From: Thermosphaera sp. | Lineage (GTDB): Archaea; Thermoproteota; Thermoprotei_A; Sulfolobales; Desulfurococcaceae | Assembly: GCA_038827615.1 (NCBI GenBank) | Contig: JAWBNK010000001.1 | Location: 620,290 to 684,289, forward strand | Length of the DNA: 64,000 nt | Direction: 5' to 3' | Part shown: one piece after another, positions 8,333 through 18,300 of the stretch | Numbering within the stretch: position 1 is the stretch's first letter | Layout: every line of letters begins with the position of its first letter | The notes under the pieces: model-generated | Seen by the model: the letters and a program-made list of their open reading frames with translations, nothing else | Database searches by the model: none | Told to the model about the DNA's origin: nothing | Position numbers and translations under genes: made by a program

Positions 8333-9729
8333 GTAACCACACCGAGTTCACGGTAGTAGTTTTCAACAACGCGGCATTTATCATCTTCAAATAGATGTTG
8401 TCCTCTGATCACGTAGACTCTATCTGCTAACTCAGCAACTAGTCTAGGGTCGTGAGTGCTTATTATGAACGTTACACCTTTCGTCTTTAACTCCCTAATG
8501 AGCCTCTTGAGATGGTTGAATCTCACGTAATCGAGCCCTGTCGTGGGTTCATCAAGAAGTATTATCTTTCTAGAATATGCGTAGCCTATGATTATGCTAA
8601 GCCACCTTCTCTGTCCATGACTAAGCCAATGGGGGTTCAAAGACCTGACACTAGGATACCATGGGATTAATTCTACAAGTTGATTAAAAGAGAGATCCGC
8701 TTTTCTACTGGTTTCTACCAGCTCTTTTTCCACATTTTTAAACAAGAAGAGGAGGTCGGGAAACTGGGGAACGTAAAAAGGTCTAGCACTAGATCCTATT
8801 TTGATTTCACCCGAGAGAGGTCTGTAAAACCCTGCTAATGTTTTCAAAAAAGTGGTTTTTCCTGAGCCATTCGGTCCTAAAAGAGCTATTACCTCCCCCT
8901 CCCTCGCTACTAGATTAACGTCTCTTAGCAAGGGTTTCTCGAACCCGATTTCGAGACTTGAAGTCTCTAAAACCATCTCACCGTTTTCATCATTTCTGAA
9001 ATCAACGCATTCGTGAGGAGTAATGTCGACAAAGGATGACTTGAGGAGAGAATCGATGCTCACTTGTTTAGATGAGCCCCGCTCCAATAGATATGCCTTG
9101 TCTATCAAGTCCATAAACAAAACCGGTTTATGCTCCGTAATGAGTACCGTTGAATCATCACGGCTTTTATAATCCCTTATCAATTTTCTAATAAGCTTTA
9201 TTCCCTCCACATCGAGCGATGAAGATGGCTCATCAAGGATTAAGAATGGGGGGTTATGAACTATTGACAAGAGAATTGACAGCTTTCTCTTCTCCCCTCC
9301 AGATAAATTCTCGACGTGCAGGTTTCTCTTATCAAGGAGGCCTGCTTGACTTAGTAAATAGTGGGCCTTTTTCACCGCTTCGTCTTCATCCAGCCCTCTC
9401 ATTTGAAGCGTGAAAACCGCCTCGTCCAATGGCGTCGGCATGACTAATTGTTTCTCTGGGTCCTGCATTACAAACCCTATCTCAAATGGTAGTTTAAGGT
9501 AGTCTCTCTCCTCGAGAGGGTTCAATCCCCGCAGTCTGACCTCCCCTTTCACGTACCCGTTGAGTAGAAATTTCAAGATACCAGTTATAGTTAGCAGAAA
9601 CGTTGTCTTACCTGATCCTGATTCTCCCAGTATTAGAGTGACCGATCTTCCCTGATTTTCTATGTTAATATTTCTGATTATGGGCCTTTCCTCGGTGAAA
9701 CCCGCCTCGTTTATCTTGGCGTTAAGCAT
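8329..9729 (-). CDS. ECF transporter ATPase, two fused ABC domains (YkoD-like)
   Basis: 466 residues holding two complete ABC ATPase domains in one chain. Domain 1 has Walker A GESGSGKTT near residue 34, signature LSGGEKRKL, Walker B FLILDEPSSSLD and a switch His in TEHKP. Domain 2 has Walker A GPNGSGKTT near residue 277, the altered signature LSHGQRRWL, Walker B IILLDEPTTGLD and STHD. It energises uptake through the adjacent T and S subunits. Fusion of EcfA and EcfA' is also typical of YkoD. The promoter region at 9751-9788 carries repeated ATAACT half-sites. Confidence 0.88.
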   Translation of the reverse strand: MLNAKINEAGFTEERPIIRNINIENQGRSVTLILGESGSGKTTFLLTITGILKFLLNGYVKGEVRLRGLNPLEERDYLKLPFEIGFVMQDPEKQLVMPTPLDEAVFTLQMRGLDEDEAVKKAHYLLSQAGLLDKRNLHVENLSGGEKRKLSILLSIVHNPPFLILDEPSSSLDVEGIKLIRKLIRDYKSRDDSTVLITEHKPVLFMDLIDKAYLLERGSSKQVSIDSLLKSSFVDITPHECVDFRNDENGEMVLETSSLEIGFEKPLLRDVNLVAREGEVIALLGPNGSGKTTFLKTLAGFYRPLSGEIKIGSSARPFYVPQFPDLLFLFKNVEKELVETSRKADLSFNQLVELIPWYPSVRSLNPHWLSHGQRRWLSIIIGYAYSRKIILLDEPTTGLDYVRFNHLKRLIRELKTKGVTFIISTHDPRLVAELADRVYVIRGQHLFEDDKCRVVENYYRELGVVT

Positions 9730-9750
9730 TAAAACCCTTCAACCATGTAT

Positions 9751-9788
9751 TTGATAACTCATTATAAAAATTTTGATAACTAAGTTAT
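9751..9788. promoter_or_regulatory. promoter region with repeated ATAACT/AGTTAT half-sites before the ECF operon
   Basis: On the plus strand GATAACT occurs at 9753-9759 and again at 9775-9781, 22 bases apart (about two helical turns). An inverted AGTTAT follows at 9783-9788. The central ATTATAAAAATTTTGATAACT is one base longer than, but otherwise close to, the palindrome before the YkoE-like gene. It lies 22 to 60 bases before the ATG at 9729 and overlaps the stop codon of the phosphohexomutase gene. It is proposed as promoter plus operator. The AT-rich composition alone cannot prove regulation. Confidence 0.45.
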
Positions 9789-11053
9789 TAAACAATATGC
9801 TTAAAGCAGTTCCTAACAGGCTCGTAAAGATAAGTGTGAACGCTACCTCCTTCTCTGACCTTGAATCCTCCGGCGAAATTAACACAGTTTTCGCGAGCCT
9901 CAAAGCACATTTTCTTTATATCCCCCATCTCTAAACACTCGCCATTTGTGTCGAAAAGTCTCTCTCTCAATTCTCTCACTCTGCTGAGCGTGTTAGCTTG
10001 ATCGAGAGAAACAGCCTCTAGGAACGCCGCAAAACCCAGTAGTCCATCGTATCCTAGACTGAATAATGGAATGACTATTTCTCCTCTTCCGTTCACAGCG
10101 ATTACAGGCTTTTCCTTCTTAAGTTTTAAGAACATTTCCTCCTCGGAGTCAGACTTTATCACGTTGTAACCGGCTGAGACCTCCTCAAGATATCTTTCAC
10201 TCCACCATTTATCCACTAAAATCTTTGAGCCCTGACGATATCGAGTTAAAATAGTTAGGGCAACCTCTTCAGGCATTAAAAGGCCGGTCTTCTTAGTGTA
10301 AATAGTTAATGATGATGCATCGTTATTGAAGACGACGCCGAGTTCGACATCTAATGCATTAACTATTCGCGAGGTCTTTGATATTTCATCTATTAGAGGG
10401 TATCCTGCTTTCTCCTCAATCATCTTTCTTGTGCTAAATATGATGCTATCCAGTCTTAAAGAAGTGATCAAGTCGGGTAGGATAATGTCCAGTGCCCCCC
10501 TTGATGATCCTACTATGATGCTTACTCCTCTCTCGATTATAGCGTCAGTCTTCACGAATGAGGTCAACGCAGAAATATACAGCTTGTGAATATATTCTGC
10601 ATAATTCACCCACCCCACACGCCTCTCAGCGGGTGTCGCTCCTTCTTCTCTAGATAGGAGTCTCCGGATCTCTCCCCCCACAACTTCAACACCGGGGTTT
10701 TTAAAAACTCTCACCATTATTTTTTCAGGATCATATGGATCTTGAATAATGCTAAAACCTCCCCTTGCTCCAAACCTCTTGATGCTAAAGGCTATCTCCC
10801 CGTTAATGGATTCATGAAAATCTAATATCTCAACTCCCCTACTCATCAATCCTGCAGTTAAGGCTCTCTTGAACATTCTTGAAGCAGGATAAAAGTCGCG
10901 ACCGCTGACAAATAGTGTTTTTTCGCCCCCGAAGTACTCGCCTAGTCGGTCGCCCAATCTGGTTATATCCTCCAGGCTTACTTCCTCAATGGGTTTTCCA
11001 ACGAGCCGCTCTCTTTTAATTTCTAACATATGGAGACGCCTCGTAAGCGACAT
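9788..11053 (-). CDS. degenerate alpha-D-phosphohexomutase-like protein
   Basis: 421 residues with the overall plan of archaeal phosphomanno/phosphoglucomutases: the start of domain I with SGRDFYPAS, domain II near residues 165-260, domain III, then a C-terminal GGFKVREGGSVHTYLYEP phosphate loop. Key active-site elements are changed. The phospho-serine loop, usually TASHNP, reads SIIQDPYDP near residues 101-109 and lacks the catalytic Ser-His. The metal loop, usually DGDxDR, reads FNNDASSL. It is therefore probably not a normal mutase. The start overlaps the nucleotidyltransferase gene by 38 bases; a second ATG at 11029 is possible. Confidence 0.65.
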   Translation of the reverse strand: MSLTRRLHMLEIKRERLVGKPIEEVSLEDITRLGDRLGEYFGGEKTLFVSGRDFYPASRMFKRALTAGLMSRGVEILDFHESINGEIAFSIKRFGARGGFSIIQDPYDPEKIMVRVFKNPGVEVVGGEIRRLLSREEGATPAERRVGWVNYAEYIHKLYISALTSFVKTDAIIERGVSIIVGSSRGALDIILPDLITSLRLDSIIFSTRKMIEEKAGYPLIDEISKTSRIVNALDVELGVVFNNDASSLTIYTKKTGLLMPEEVALTILTRYRQGSKILVDKWWSERYLEEVSAGYNVIKSDSEEEMFLKLKKEKPVIAVNGRGEIVIPLFSLGYDGLLGFAAFLEAVSLDQANTLSRVRELRERLFDTNGECLEMGDIKKMCFEARENCVNFAGGFKVREGGSVHTYLYEPVRNCFKHIV

Positions 11054-12164
11054 CGAGTTTTACTTTATACAAGTCGTGTGAAACGATGTTGCCTGCTCCC
11101 ACCACGGATGAGACAACCTTCGAGCCGGGTTTAACAACTACATTATTCATTAAGATGGAGTCGTTTACGTAGGAATCATCCATTATTTCACTCCTGTGCC
11201 ATATAATGGATTCATGAATAATAGAGCCTCTTCCAACAACGACATCATCCTCTAAAACTGCGTACGGTCCAACCTTGGCGCCGTCCTCTATTACGACGTT
11301 TGATCCTATGTAGACAGGAGGTATTATTTCCCCCCTTATTTCAATATTATCGCCCATGTGTACCCCTGAGGATATCGTTTTCCCCGCTGGAAAAGCACCT
11401 CTGATTTTGTTATCCAACAAGTCCCAGGTAGCCTCCTTGTAGCTTTCGATTCTTCCAATATCACTCCAGTATGACTCCACAGGCATGACCCAACCCTTCA
11501 AAACGAACTCGTTCTCAAGTAGAAAAGGGAAAACGTGCCTTCCGAAATCCATTAAACTCTCGTTCTCCTTTAGTATATCGATGATCCTCCTGTTAAACAT
11601 GTAGAAACCAGTATTGACAAGGTTCCAATAGGCGCTCTCAACTCTGTATTTATATATTGCTACACTCAACAAGTATATTTCAAGAGAAATCGGCTTCTCA
11701 GTAAACAAGACAATTCTTCTTTTATCATCAAGGAAAACTAAGCCGTATGGAAGAGGGTTCTCCACCTCCTTCAAAGCTATAGTGGCTAGCACTCTACTAT
11801 TGACATGCTCCCTGTAGAGCTCCATTAAAGGGGCATCAGTCAAGACATCACCCATTGAAACCAGAAAATACTCCTCGTTCAAATAATCTGATAAAATCCT
11901 TAGAACATCGGCTGTGTCCTTGGAATCTATAAGATACACCTCGATACCCTTGCGACCCCTGTAATAATCGACGATGTGATGACCTAAATATCTCGCAGCT
12001 ATCATAATCTGATCAAAACCATTGTTGCGCAACAAGTCAATGATATATTGAATGATTGGTCTCCCGGCCAGGGGAATGAGGGGTTTAGGCAGAATTTTGG
12101 TCAAAGGATATAGCCTTGTCCCCGACCCCCCAGCCAGAATCACTGCGGACGGCATATCTATCAA
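11016..12164 (-). CDS. sugar-1-phosphate nucleotidyltransferase with left-handed beta-helix
   Basis: 382 residues. Residues 1-240 are a nucleotidyltransferase domain with the signature AVILAGGSGTRLYPLTKILPK and the metal/sugar motifs SMGDVLTDA and NTGFYMF. Residues 260-360 show hexapeptide repeats of a left-handed beta-helix (VYIGSNVVIEDGAKVGPYAVL). It would make an NDP-sugar such as GDP-mannose or dTDP/UDP-glucose; the nucleotide and sugar cannot be told apart here. It is immediately upstream of, and overlapping, the degenerate phosphohexomutase, the usual partner gene for this family. Divergent from the carboxypeptidase gene. Confidence 0.85.
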   Translation of the reverse strand: MIDMPSAVILAGGSGTRLYPLTKILPKPLIPLAGRPIIQYIIDLLRNNGFDQIMIAARYLGHHIVDYYRGRKGIEVYLIDSKDTADVLRILSDYLNEEYFLVSMGDVLTDAPLMELYREHVNSRVLATIALKEVENPLPYGLVFLDDKRRIVLFTEKPISLEIYLLSVAIYKYRVESAYWNLVNTGFYMFNRRIIDILKENESLMDFGRHVFPFLLENEFVLKGWVMPVESYWSDIGRIESYKEATWDLLDNKIRGAFPAGKTISSGVHMGDNIEIRGEIIPPVYIGSNVVIEDGAKVGPYAVLEDDVVVGRGSIIHESIIWHRSEIMDDSYVNDSILMNNVVVKPGSKVVSSVVGAGNIVSHDLYKVKLDVAYEASPYVRN

Positions 12165-12241
12165 TGTATATATTTCACTCGCCGTTATTTAAACACATTT
12201 TTAATTAAAAGGCGCATTAATTAAAGACTAGGTGGAGTCTC

Positions 12242-13732
12242 GTGTTCCAAAACCCTGTGATCAAGGAAATATTAGAAAAATACAGATTAATCTGGGCACT
12301 GGGACACGCGTCAAGCCTCCTGGGATGGGATTCAGAGACCTACATGCCCCTCGATGGCGTGAAGGATAGAGCGGTCGCACGGGCTGAGCTGAGCCTGTTG
12401 CACCAACAATTGATTTTGAAGCCGGAGTTCGTTGAACTCGTTGATAAGGCGAGCAGGCTTGAAGACCTGAACGATTATGAAAGAGGTGTTGTTAGGGTTC
12501 TCCAAAGAGAGATCAAGATCATGAAGGCTCTCCCACCTTGGCTTGTCGCTGAAATATCCAAGACTACTCAAGAGGCTATGGTTGTTTGGCGGGAGGCAAA
12601 GAGCAAGAACGACTTCGAAATCTTCAAACCATATTTGTCCAAGATATTTGATCTTTCGCGAAAGGCGGCCGACTTCATTGGCTGGGAAAAACATCCATAC
12701 GATGCATTACTCGACATGTATGAGGAGGGATTGAGAAGTGATGATGTAGCTGGTATCTTCTCAAAGCTAAAGCCCAGCTTGAAACAAATTCTAGAGAAAA
12801 TAATGTCTGATAAAAAGTTTCCCATGCATCACGAACTGGAGAAAATTCCCTACGATTCCGCGAAAATGGAATTAGTTAATAAGAAGATACTTGAGTTGTT
12901 TGCTTTCCCGCTGGGCAAAAGAGCCAGATTAGATGTGTCTGCACACCCGTTCACAATCGACATGGGAATTCACGACGTTAGGATTACTACAAGGTATGAA
13001 GGCGTTGACTTCAAGAGGACGCTCTTCAGCGTAATACATGAATTCGGGCACGCCCTGTATCAATTACAAATAGACCCCAGTTTATCTTACACTCCCATAG
13101 GCACAGGGGTTAGCCTCGGAGTACACGAGGGTCAGAGCAGGTTCTGGGAAAACATCATAGGAAGAAGTAAAGCCTTCACTGAACTAATTTATCCAATAAT
13201 TCGCGATAACCTAGAATTCGTAGCAAATTACACTGTCGAAGATGTTTACTACTACTTCAACACTGTAAGACCCAGCTTCATACGAGTTGACGCTGACGAA
13301 GTAACATACAACATGCACATTCTATTGAGAACAGAGCTTGAAATGCTCCTCTTGGCGAACGAGATAAAAGTTGACGAATTACCTGAACTATGGAACAATA
13401 AAATGGATGAACTACTCGGCATAAGGCCTAATACGTATAGCGAGGGCGTACTCCAAGATATTCACTGGAGCATGGGGAGCATAGGCTACTTCCCGACGTA
13501 TACTCTGGGCAACTTGTTAAGCGCTCAAATGAAGTACGCGTTGTCAAAGGAATTGAATCTGGATGAAACAATACGTGAAGGAAGGTTTACGTTGATCGAG
13601 GACTGGCAGAAGAGGACAATCCACAAGTACGGCGCCACTTACCCCCCAAAGGAACTGTTGCAAAAAACCCTGGGTGAACCATACAATAGTGATTACTTAA
13701 TAAAGTATCTAAGTGAAAAATACTTGTCTTGA
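12242..13732 (+). CDS. M32 family metallocarboxypeptidase (carboxypeptidase Taq-like)
   Basis: 496 residues, the standard length. The zinc motif HEFGH is at residues 266-270, and the third ligand region HEGQSRFWEN follows near 295-304. Other M32 blocks are present: HPFTIDMG near 235 and RVDADEVTYNMHILLR near 365-380. It releases C-terminal residues from peptides in the cytoplasm. The start is GTG with a strong GGTGGAG ribosome binding site four bases before it. The stop codon lies one base before the end of the convergent aminotransferase gene. Confidence 0.92.
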   Translation: MFQNPVIKEILEKYRLIWALGHASSLLGWDSETYMPLDGVKDRAVARAELSLLHQQLILKPEFVELVDKASRLEDLNDYERGVVRVLQREIKIMKALPPWLVAEISKTTQEAMVVWREAKSKNDFEIFKPYLSKIFDLSRKAADFIGWEKHPYDALLDMYEEGLRSDDVAGIFSKLKPSLKQILEKIMSDKKFPMHHELEKIPYDSAKMELVNKKILELFAFPLGKRARLDVSAHPFTIDMGIHDVRITTRYEGVDFKRTLFSVIHEFGHALYQLQIDPSLSYTPIGTGVSLGVHEGQSRFWENIIGRSKAFTELIYPIIRDNLEFVANYTVEDVYYYFNTVRPSFIRVDADEVTYNMHILLRTELEMLLLANEIKVDELPELWNNKMDELLGIRPNTYSEGVLQDIHWSMGSIGYFPTYTLGNLLSAQMKYALSKELNLDETIREGRFTLIEDWQKRTIHKYGATYPPKELLQKTLGEPYNSDYLIKYLSEKYLS

Positions 13733-13733
13733 A

Positions 13734-15107
<1,374 letters not shown>

Positions 15108-15146
15108 CTATAGTGTATATAAAAATCTATATGGTCTATACAATCT

Positions 15147-15992
15147 TCACTGGATCAGCACAATGATACAAAAAACTATTAAAAAGCCTAAAAAGAGGGC
15201 GAAAACGCTCAAAGATTGACCCAGGAGAATCATTCCAAGTAATCCTGCTCCAAAAGGCTCTCCGAGAGCAATGCTGGTCACCGTTGATGTTGAATATTTC
15301 CTCATATAGTAGTTCATCAAGGTGTGCCCGCCGATCATCGGTATAAGGGCTAGTAGAATAAAATAGAAATATGTCGTGGCATCGTAAAACAATATGTTTG
15401 ATCCATTGAAAATAGCGTATACTAGTGCCGTTAAAGACGCTATGATGTAGGTCGGAGTAGCATACTCCAAAATCGGCTCTCCAACCCTGTATCTCGCGTA
15501 TCTTCCAACTTGAAAATACCCAGCAGCAAATAGGCTAGCTGTCAGGGCGAGAAAGACCCCAATGTTCAAGTGTAGTTCACTTACCTTCAGGAATATCGCC
15601 AATAACATAAGGGTTATAATGAACCCGGAGATCTTTCTAAAACTTGGTTTCTCGTGAAAGAAAATATAGTCGAAAACGACGTTAAAGACGGGATATGAGA
15701 CCACGATCAACGTGCTTTGGTAAACTGGGAGCAGGAATAAACTTTGCATCCACATCAAAAAATGGAGTCCTAGGAAAAATCCCGCGACCAAATGATGGAG
15801 CTTGATTGAAAAGTTTTTGCGATGTAGTGCTATAGGTAGGAACATGATTGAAGTAATGAATGTTCTCCAGAAGGCGCATACTTCCGCTGGAGCACCAGAC
15901 ATCACCACTAATACGCTTGCAGAAGAGATTGAAACCCATATGGCGAGGAACCCGAAAAAATCCGCTAAGCTTTCTCGTCTAACCCCCTTCAA
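15147..15992 (-). CDS. EamA/DMT-family permease
   Basis: 281 residues with ten hydrophobic segments in two five-helix halves, the drug/metabolite transporter layout. The second half ends with LGEPFGAGLLGMILLGQSLS, the typical EamA stretch (E-P-x-x-A/G near the ninth helix). The ATG overlaps the last four bases of argS (ATGA), so the two are co-translated. Such proteins export metabolites or amino acids; the substrate is unknown. Confidence 0.82.
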   Translation of the reverse strand: MKGVRRESLADFFGFLAIWVSISSASVLVVMSGAPAEVCAFWRTFITSIMFLPIALHRKNFSIKLHHLVAGFFLGLHFLMWMQSLFLLPVYQSTLIVVSYPVFNVVFDYIFFHEKPSFRKISGFIITLMLLAIFLKVSELHLNIGVFLALTASLFAAGYFQVGRYARYRVGEPILEYATPTYIIASLTALVYAIFNGSNILFYDATTYFYFILLALIPMIGGHTLMNYYMRKYSTSTVTSIALGEPFGAGLLGMILLGQSLSVFALFLGFLIVFCIIVLIQ

Positions 15993-18268
15993 AGCTTCCT
16001 CAACCTTGGCAATCCTAGTATATCCAACAACTCTAGTAGAACCATGAAGCTAGAGAGGACTAATAGGAGCCTGAGATTCTTAAGCTTGACATCTCTCTCA
16101 CCTATAACGTTGCACTTCTCATAGAACTTGTTCAATTCCTGAGATAAGCTTAGAGCATACTCTAACACTTTATTAGGCTTCATCTCCTCGTAGGCAATCC
16201 TCAAAGTGTCCGTAAAAGATGACAATAACTCTATTATGTTCTTCTCCTCGTTGACGATGGGACCGGATATCCCGTTGGCCATTATTTCGCTCAACAACAT
16301 GTTTTTCAAAGTTTCGAGGCTTTCAAAAGGCTCGAGACTCCATTGTTTTCTGAGAATGCTTCCAAGCCTTACAAAGGAATAGATTATTGTAGTTCCATGT
16401 TCAAACTCCCTAATCCTGTCGGGATCAAAGTATAGCACCTTACCAGGTTCGACGGAGAGAAGCAGTGTCCTAGCATTAGCGACAGCCAAGCCCTTAATAG
16501 CATGATATAATGAGGCGATGTCTTCTCCCTTAGTTTTATCTCTGATTGCTTGGTCCAGTTGTTTCTCCACTATCGCTTTCTCCATATCTATTAGGAGCTC
16601 GTCCATCGTATAATATGTTCCCCGCCTACCACTCATTCGCATGTGCTTTAATTGAACCATTTCATATGCGAAGTGAATCAGGTTCTCGGCTTCCTTATCA
16701 TACCCTAGAATTTTAAGAGCCGCCCTTAGTTGTTTTTGAGCACGTTCTTGCTCTATTGCGATAACATTGTATACTTTCTCCGCTCCAAATCTTGAAAACT
16801 TCAATATGCTATATGCTATATCGCGGGTAACGTAAAGTGTGGTTCCATCGCTCCTCCTTACGATAAACCTGCCTGGGCTATCAGGGGCGAATAGTGTGCG
16901 GACATACTCGATCTCTTCTGCCGCCTTATTCAAATCGAGCTCGACAGCACCGTCGACAATATTTACATATCTAGTCGAAAGAAGTTTCTCAACGACATTC
17001 TGGGCGAGTTCTACAACATCCTTATCCGATTCGAAATCAAACCCGTCGAAAAAGATCTCATAGTTCTCAAGAGTCTCCCTAAAGCCTCTCAAAACCTCGT
17101 TACTAACTTGTTTTACAAGATTTAGCGCCTCCGGATCTCCACGCTCGCTCTTGACCATAATGGTTTTTATTTCTTCTTCCGCCGCTTCATAGCTTACTAT
17201 CTCCTTCTCAAGGGTTGAATAAACTACGTGGTTTAAGACTTGTAGAGTTTTCGCAGCCCTGATATAAGACAGGTATTCTTTATATATCTCCTTGAAGTTG
17301 TCTAATAAAGGCTTTACCTTCCTTAATAGCGATTCAATAGTTTTTTTCGAGGAAGAATCCTGCGTCTTCATAAGTAGTTTGAATTCTCTTGAAAACTTAG
17401 ACAATGTTCTCACAGGGTCGTGAACTAAGTATTCATACTTTATGAATGTCTCAAGCCGCGTCCTCAAATCTGGGTTTGATGAAATAGAAGATTCGTACTC
17501 ACGAGCAAAATCCTTCAGGGCTTTGAAAAACGATTTCTCCACCGCAGTGAGTTCTGCGGATAACTTGCGTATCATCATTATAACGTTTGCTGAGGCGTAT
17601 ACTATTCCATACCAATGATCCGTTTTCACACTAGGATCCGGGTGTATATTGTTCTTTCTGAGTTTTGAAACCGCGTACGCGAGAACAGCGACTTGACGCC
17701 CCAAGTCGTTAACATAGAAGCGAGTCAAAACATTGAAGCCAAGCTTACGTGAAAGTCTTGAAAAAGTATCTCCAACCACACTATTTCTCCCGCTCCCTAT
17801 GTGAAGAGGGTGTACAGGGTTTGCACTAGTATGTTCAACGATTATAGTCTTACCTTGTCCAATAGAATAAAGCTTAGTTTTGTAATTGCCTCTAAGGAAG
17901 TCTTCAAGTAGAGTGGAGATAATTGTCGAGTAGTCTAAACGAATGTTTAGATAACCATTTACGAAATAAACATCGAGCACTTTGCAGGTCTCCTTGAATC
18001 CGTGACTAGTTAAGTCTTTGATCAGTTCTTCGCCGATAACAGTCCAATTATTCCTGGGGATATTCTTCAGGAAAATGTGAAGCGCTATCCCATAATCCCC
18101 GATCTTGGGGTCTGGGGTTTTCGATAATTTCATTCTTCCTTCATCACGTAGCCTCTTAACCTCCTCTACTGGGATCCCCAAGACTCTGGCAATAGATTCC
18201 TCGAGATGACTATATAGGCACTTCTCAATAATGCTCTCCAACTCATTCCCCATTGGATGCTGATTCAA
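15989..18268 (-). CDS. argS: arginyl-tRNA synthetase
   Basis: 759 residues. An N-terminal additional domain (residues 1-130) is followed by the class I signature HIGSGRN near 156-162, preceded by VEHTSANPVHP. The KMSK-like loop is MSGRRGTYYT near residue 580, and the ArgRS anticodon domain has the YSFVRLGSI and YAL blocks. The enzyme is longer than usual: about 100 extra, mostly helical and charged residues lie between roughly 240 and 365, within the catalytic domain. The start could be ATG 18268 or the second ATG five codons later. It is followed by an overlapping permease gene. Confidence 0.93.
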   Translation of the reverse strand: MNQHPMGNELESIIEKCLYSHLEESIARVLGIPVEEVKRLRDEGRMKLSKTPDPKIGDYGIALHIFLKNIPRNNWTVIGEELIKDLTSHGFKETCKVLDVYFVNGYLNIRLDYSTIISTLLEDFLRGNYKTKLYSIGQGKTIIVEHTSANPVHPLHIGSGRNSVVGDTFSRLSRKLGFNVLTRFYVNDLGRQVAVLAYAVSKLRKNNIHPDPSVKTDHWYGIVYASANVIMMIRKLSAELTAVEKSFFKALKDFAREYESSISSNPDLRTRLETFIKYEYLVHDPVRTLSKFSREFKLLMKTQDSSSKKTIESLLRKVKPLLDNFKEIYKEYLSYIRAAKTLQVLNHVVYSTLEKEIVSYEAAEEEIKTIMVKSERGDPEALNLVKQVSNEVLRGFRETLENYEIFFDGFDFESDKDVVELAQNVVEKLLSTRYVNIVDGAVELDLNKAAEEIEYVRTLFAPDSPGRFIVRRSDGTTLYVTRDIAYSILKFSRFGAEKVYNVIAIEQERAQKQLRAALKILGYDKEAENLIHFAYEMVQLKHMRMSGRRGTYYTMDELLIDMEKAIVEKQLDQAIRDKTKGEDIASLYHAIKGLAVANARTLLLSVEPGKVLYFDPDRIREFEHGTTIIYSFVRLGSILRKQWSLEPFESLETLKNMLLSEIMANGISGPIVNEEKNIIELLSSFTDTLRIAYEEMKPNKVLEYALSLSQELNKFYEKCNVIGERDVKLKNLRLLLVLSSFMVLLELLDILGLPRLRKL

Positions 18269-18300
18269 AAATATGAATAGTTGAAGCCATTAAAAATGGC

